From NCBI GenBank assembly GCA_043808545.1, contig JAZDEU010000014.1, positions 1 to 7,773 on the forward strand: a stretch of DNA of 7,773 bases, given 5' to 3'. The DNA comes from JAZDEU01 sp043808545 (lineage in GTDB: Bacteria > Patescibacteriota > Patescibacteriia > JAZDEU01). The notes beneath the pieces were generated by a model. The model saw nothing but the letters and a program-made list of their open reading frames with translations, had not been told where the DNA came from and did not search any database. The position numbers and the translations under genes are program-made. This document shows, in pieces, positions 5,129 to 7,773 of the stretch. Position 1 is the first letter of the stretch; each line of letters opens with the position of its first letter.

Positions 5129-5148
5129 CAATATACTTTATACTAATT

Positions 5149-6354
5149 TTAGAATTGCGTTGCTAAATTATACATCGGCATAATAATAGCGGTAACTAAT
5201 CCGCCAACAGCAACTCCCATTAAAACCATAATTAAAGGCTCTATTAAAGTAACTAAATTACTTACCATATTATCAACTTCTCTCGCATAGAAATCACTCA
5301 TCTTTAAAAGAATATCATCTAATTTACCAGTTTGCTCTCCCATTACCATAAGCTGGGAAATCATCTTAGGAACAACATTGCTTCTTAAAAAAACAGTAGC
5401 TATTGACTTCCCGTTCTCAACTTCTTTCATAGTTTCTAAAATTATCTTTTTATAAACTTCGTTCCCAACTATATCCGCGGTTATCTCTAAACTCTGGCTT
5501 ATTGTAACTCCCCCGACTAAAAGAGTGGCAAAACCTCTAGTGAACCTTACTATGGCTATTTTTTGAAAAAGCGGACCAAACACAGGAAGCCTTAATTTAA
5601 TATAATCCCATTGTTTCCTTCCTGTTTCGGTTTTTGTGTAATATTTGAATATTCCAAATAATGCGAATATGCCGATAAAAAAAGCCCACCAATAATTTTT
5701 AAGCGCATTGCTTAGCCCGATTAACATCCTTGTTGTTAAAGGAAGCTCTCCGCCAGATTCTTCTAATATTGCTGTTAGTTTAGGAACAACAAAAATCATC
5801 ATAACTGTTCCTACCACTGATAATCCGCTCATAATAAACGCCGGATATATCATCGCTCCCTTTATCTTGCTTGTTAAATCATAGTCCTTTTCCTGCTGAT
5901 CAGCCAAATAATTTAAAATTTCATCAAGTTTTCCTGAAGTTTCTCCAGATCTTACCATGCTTATATAAAATGTGCTGAAAACTTTAGGATATTTCGCGAA
6001 AGCTTTTGAAAGTTTCTCGCCTCCCTCAATTTCTTCCACTATTGCCGATATAACTTTCTGAAAATACGGATTACTCGTCTGCTCTTTAAGCACTTGCAAA
6101 GATTTTATAATAGGAAGATTGGCTGAAACCAAAACCGATAACTGACGCGAAAAAATTACCAAATCTTTTACTTTTACTCTGTTAAAAAACGCGAGCAGTC
6201 TGCTAGTATCAAGCGTTCTCTTTTTTTCTACATTTAAAACCGACAATCCTTTATCAACTAAAATATCCGCGGCGATTTCTTCGTTCGCCGCCTCTACCAT
6301 GCCAGTAATAGTTTTTCTTTGACGATCTAACGCCTTGTACTTGAATAATGACAT
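5149..6354 (-). CDS. pilC: Type IV pilus inner-membrane platform protein PilC (GspF family)
   Basis: PilC is the integral membrane platform that couples the cytoplasmic motor ATPases to pilin polymerisation. The 401-residue product starts with the family's MSLFKYKALDRQRKTITGMVEA and has two GspF domains, at about 65-190 and 265-391. Each has the family's GE-T/SGKLDEIL-type signature (GETSGKLDEIL 137-147 and GEQTGKLDDIL 339-349). Membrane helices are predicted near 172-193, 222-238 and 367-391, the last with the typical IEPLIMVLMG...IIMPMY ending. Length is normal for PilC. The ATG at 6354 has no Shine-Dalgarno sequence. It follows the PilT-like gene after a 144-bp AT palindrome and precedes pilA. 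No key motif appears to be missing. Confidence 0.95.
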   Translation of the reverse strand: MSLFKYKALDRQRKTITGMVEAANEEIAADILVDKGLSVLNVEKKRTLDTSRLLAFFNRVKVKDLVIFSRQLSVLVSANLPIIKSLQVLKEQTSNPYFQKVISAIVEEIEGGEKLSKAFAKYPKVFSTFYISMVRSGETSGKLDEILNYLADQQEKDYDLTSKIKGAMIYPAFIMSGLSVVGTVMMIFVVPKLTAILEESGGELPLTTRMLIGLSNALKNYWWAFFIGIFALFGIFKYYTKTETGRKQWDYIKLRLPVFGPLFQKIAIVRFTRGFATLLVGGVTISQSLEITADIVGNEVYKKIILETMKEVENGKSIATVFLRSNVVPKMISQLMVMGEQTGKLDDILLKMSDFYAREVDNMVSNLVTLIEPLIMVLMGVAVGGLVTAIIMPMYNLATQF

Positions 6355-6363
6355 AACAATATT

Positions 6364-6496
6364 ATGAATTTTTAATTTTTAATTTTTAATTTCTAAACAA
6401 TTTTTATTGTTATAATTTTTAAATCATAAATTTAAAATTAAACATTAAAGCATTTGAAATTATTTTAAAATTTGAAATTAAAAATTAAAAATTCAT
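6364..6496. repeat. AT-rich palindrome between PilT-like gene and pilC
   Basis: The left arm (6364-6393, ATGAATTTTTAATTTTTAAT...) carries three TTTTTAA units and the right arm (about 6474-6496, ...TTAAAAATTAAAAATTCAT) carries the complement of two, so the arms match perfectly apart from one unit. The centre is almost pure A/T with partial self-complementarity. It reaches to 2 bp from the PilT-like stop and about 10 bp from the pilC start, leaving no room for another element. Confidence 0.8.
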
Positions 6497-6498
6497 CT

Positions 6499-7572
6499 CT
6501 ACCTAAGCATTCTCTTGAAACCTTCCTTATTATTAGCGTAATTTATCGCGTCATCAATACTTATCTCCCCGGCGCCTGCCAGTTCGGCTAAAGAGCGATC
6601 AATTCCTCTCATCCCTTCTTCACGAGAAGTCTGTAAAATATTATTTAATTGATAAGTTTTATCTTCTTTTATAATCGCTTTCACTGGCTCTGTCGCCAGA
6701 AGAATTTCTGGAACTAAAATTCTTCCGCCTCCAATGCGAGGAACTAATTTCTGCGCTAAAACGCATTCTAGACAATTAGCAAAAAGATATCTCGCCCGAG
6801 ATCTGTCTTGTATCATGAAATTAGATAATATCTTATCAATAATGCCGATAACGCTTTCTTCATTCATTATTCCTATCACAAGCCTGCCCGAAGAAGCCAA
6901 GTCAAAAACTTTCATTAAAACATCGCAAGAAATGTCTAACTTATCAAGCATTATAATGTCAACATCTTCATTTGCGCAAAAATCCAAAGCTTCCTCATAA
7001 TTTCTCGCGTCTTTTGGAATATCTCTTTGAACAACGATGCTTCTATTGCTGGACATTAAAAACTCTATCGGTTTCTCTATGGTTAGAATATATCTCTGCT
7101 GTTTTTTATTTATCTCTTCCAACAAAGCAAAGACCGTAGTGGTCTTTCCAGAATCATACGGTCCTCCGACAATTACTAAACCCTCGCTTATATTAACCAA
7201 ATCTAAAACTGTTTTAGGGATTCCTAAATTTTTAATTAACGGAATTACAGGAGCGACAAATCTAAAAGAAAAATTTAAAAAATTTTTCTGGTAAAAAATA
7301 TTTATCCTAAACCGCACTTGGTTGCCATAATCATGCGCAACTGATATTCCTCGCGTACTTTCTAATTCTTTAAGTTCTTTCCCGCTTAAAAGACCTTTAG
7401 CTAAGTTATCTAAAAAATCTTTCGTAATAATTTCTTCTTCCGCTAAAACATGCAATTTATTGTCTATCCTTAAAACTGGATTATTCCCTACTGAAAGATG
7501 CAAATCCGCAGCTTTCCTTTTTAAAGCTGTGGCTATTATCCTATTTATTATTATTGTTTGAGTTGCTTCCAT
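6499..7572 (-). CDS. PilT-family motor protein with degenerate ATPase motifs
   Basis: PilT is the hexameric cytoplasmic ATPase that retracts type IV pili. This 357-residue protein aligns by eye along the whole PilT length: ADLHLSVGNNPVLRIDNKL in the N-terminal domain, RFRINIF, GLVIVGGP, and a C-terminal domain with QKLVPRIGGGRILVPEILLAT...AIIKEDKTYQLNNILQTSREEGM. The catalytic motifs are altered. Walker A is GPYDSGKTTT (137-146) with the second Gly replaced by Asp140, though Lys143 and Thr144 remain. The Asp box reads TIEKPIE (Lys167 for Asp). Walker B is DIIMLDKLD, with Lys211 where the GE glutamate is expected. The His box reads SGRLVIGIMNEES, without either histidine. It may still bind nucleotide but probably hydrolyses poorly. 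The frame is intact, so it is not an obvious pseudogene. There is no Shine-Dalgarno sequence. Confidence 0.88.
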   Translation of the reverse strand: MEATQTIIINRIIATALKRKAADLHLSVGNNPVLRIDNKLHVLAEEEIITKDFLDNLAKGLLSGKELKELESTRGISVAHDYGNQVRFRINIFYQKNFLNFSFRFVAPVIPLIKNLGIPKTVLDLVNISEGLVIVGGPYDSGKTTTVFALLEEINKKQQRYILTIEKPIEFLMSSNRSIVVQRDIPKDARNYEEALDFCANEDVDIIMLDKLDISCDVLMKVFDLASSGRLVIGIMNEESVIGIIDKILSNFMIQDRSRARYLFANCLECVLAQKLVPRIGGGRILVPEILLATEPVKAIIKEDKTYQLNNILQTSREEGMRGIDRSLAELAGAGEISIDDAINYANNKEGFKRMLR

Positions 7573-7574
7573 AG

Positions 7575-7642
7575 AATTAGTATTTAGTATTTTGTATTTA
7601 GTATTTAGTAAATTTAAATTCCATACCGCTTAATACTAAATA
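7575..7642. repeat. AT-rich ATACTAAAT repeat upstream of the PilT-like gene
   Basis: On the minus strand four ATACTAAAT-like units lie immediately before the PilT-like start codon (7575-7608). An inverted flanking copy, CCGCTTAATACTAAATA, ends at 7642 and matches 5111-5128. The element supplies the entire immediate 5' region of the gene, and I see no clear promoter in it. Confidence 0.65.
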
Positions 7643-7653
7643 GTTTCTGTTGA

Positions 7654-7773
7654 AATAGTCGCGTCATTCTGAACCCGAGCGCCAGGAGGGCGAAGAATCC
7701 CAGTGTTTTTTTGCTTAGCCACGGGATTCTTCACCCCGCAAGCGGGGTTCAGAATGACGCTGGAGACACTATT
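7654..7773. repeat. CGTCATTCTGA-family long hairpin, copy 3
   Basis: GCGTCATTCTGAACCC (7661-7676) pairs perfectly with GGGTTCAGAATGACGC (7745-7760), and GAAGAATCCC (7692-7701) with GGGATTCTTC (7723-7732). The right arm contains a nested CCCCGC/GCGGGG hairpin (7734-7747). The loop is a T-run followed by GCTTAGCCACGGGAT. AATAGT at 7654-7659 and ACTATT at the window end (7768-7773) may form a further outer arm. The copy lies upstream of the PilT-like gene and runs to the window edge. Confidence 0.8.

Noticed and set aside
6734..7294. Two plus-strand open frames opposite the PilT-like gene
   Set aside because: They are antisense shadows of a well-supported coding sequence, with no recognisable motifs.
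6499..7572. PilB or GspE rather than PilT assignment for the motor protein
   Set aside because: Length (357 residues), the ADLHLSVG N-terminus and the C-terminal QTSREEGM...LAELAGAGEIS pattern fit PilT; the N-terminal domain and zinc motif of PilB/GspE are absent.

Overview
The window is a compact, AT-rich stretch with every gene on the minus strand. It most likely comes from a Patescibacteria (candidate phyla radiation, Parcubacteria-like) genome. The evidence is the gene content of a reduced Gram-positive-like type IV pilus locus, a pilV-like pseudopilin with the RDSNWL-type signature I associate with that group, AT-rich coding with few Shine-Dalgarno sites, and gaps packed with short palindromic repeats. 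TGA ends two of the genes, so the recoded-TGA lineages (Gracilibacteria/Absconditabacteria) are unlikely. The lineage call is inference; no rRNA or marker phylogeny is available here.

In transcription order (right to left) the genes are: a PilT-family motor protein with degenerate catalytic motifs (7572-6499), the inner-membrane platform pilC (6354-5149), the major pilin pilA (4874-4410), the prepilin peptidase pilD (4224-3445), three minor pseudopilins resembling GspH/FimT (3269-2733), PilV/GspI (2646-2044) and PilW/GspJ (1860-1198), and finally the 16S rRNA dimethyltransferase rsmA (1007-147). Together they cover much of an envelope-spanning pilus machine. PilD cleaves and methylates the four prepilins, PilC anchors assembly, PilA polymerises, and the H/I/J-like pseudopilins probably form the priming tip. 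The extension ATPase PilB and the PilM/N/O alignment proteins are not in the window and may lie beyond position 7773.

Every intergenic gap is occupied by repetitive, mostly palindromic DNA. There are three long hairpins of a CGTCATTCTGA family (1885-2026, 3308-3441, 7654-7773), two double copies of a 27-bp TACGGGC...CCCCTAC palindrome (2656-2725, 4234-4301), and several AT-rich inverted repeats (1020-1195, 4933-5035, 6364-6496, 7575-7641). A heptamer-repeat tract even lies in frame inside pilD (3911-3937).

pilA looks like a separately expressed unit. It has a TGATATAAT extended -10 site, a 103-nt leader hairpin, the only strong Shine-Dalgarno sequence in the window, and an intrinsic terminator. 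That terminator overlaps a second good promoter (TTGATA, 16 bp, TGGTATAAT) for pilD. In both cases the predicted transcription start falls at the edge of a repeat hairpin. I did not find a wholly unknown system. The best leads are the apparently inactive PilT-like motor, the promoter-hairpin arrangement, and the repeats invading gene edges and one coding sequence.
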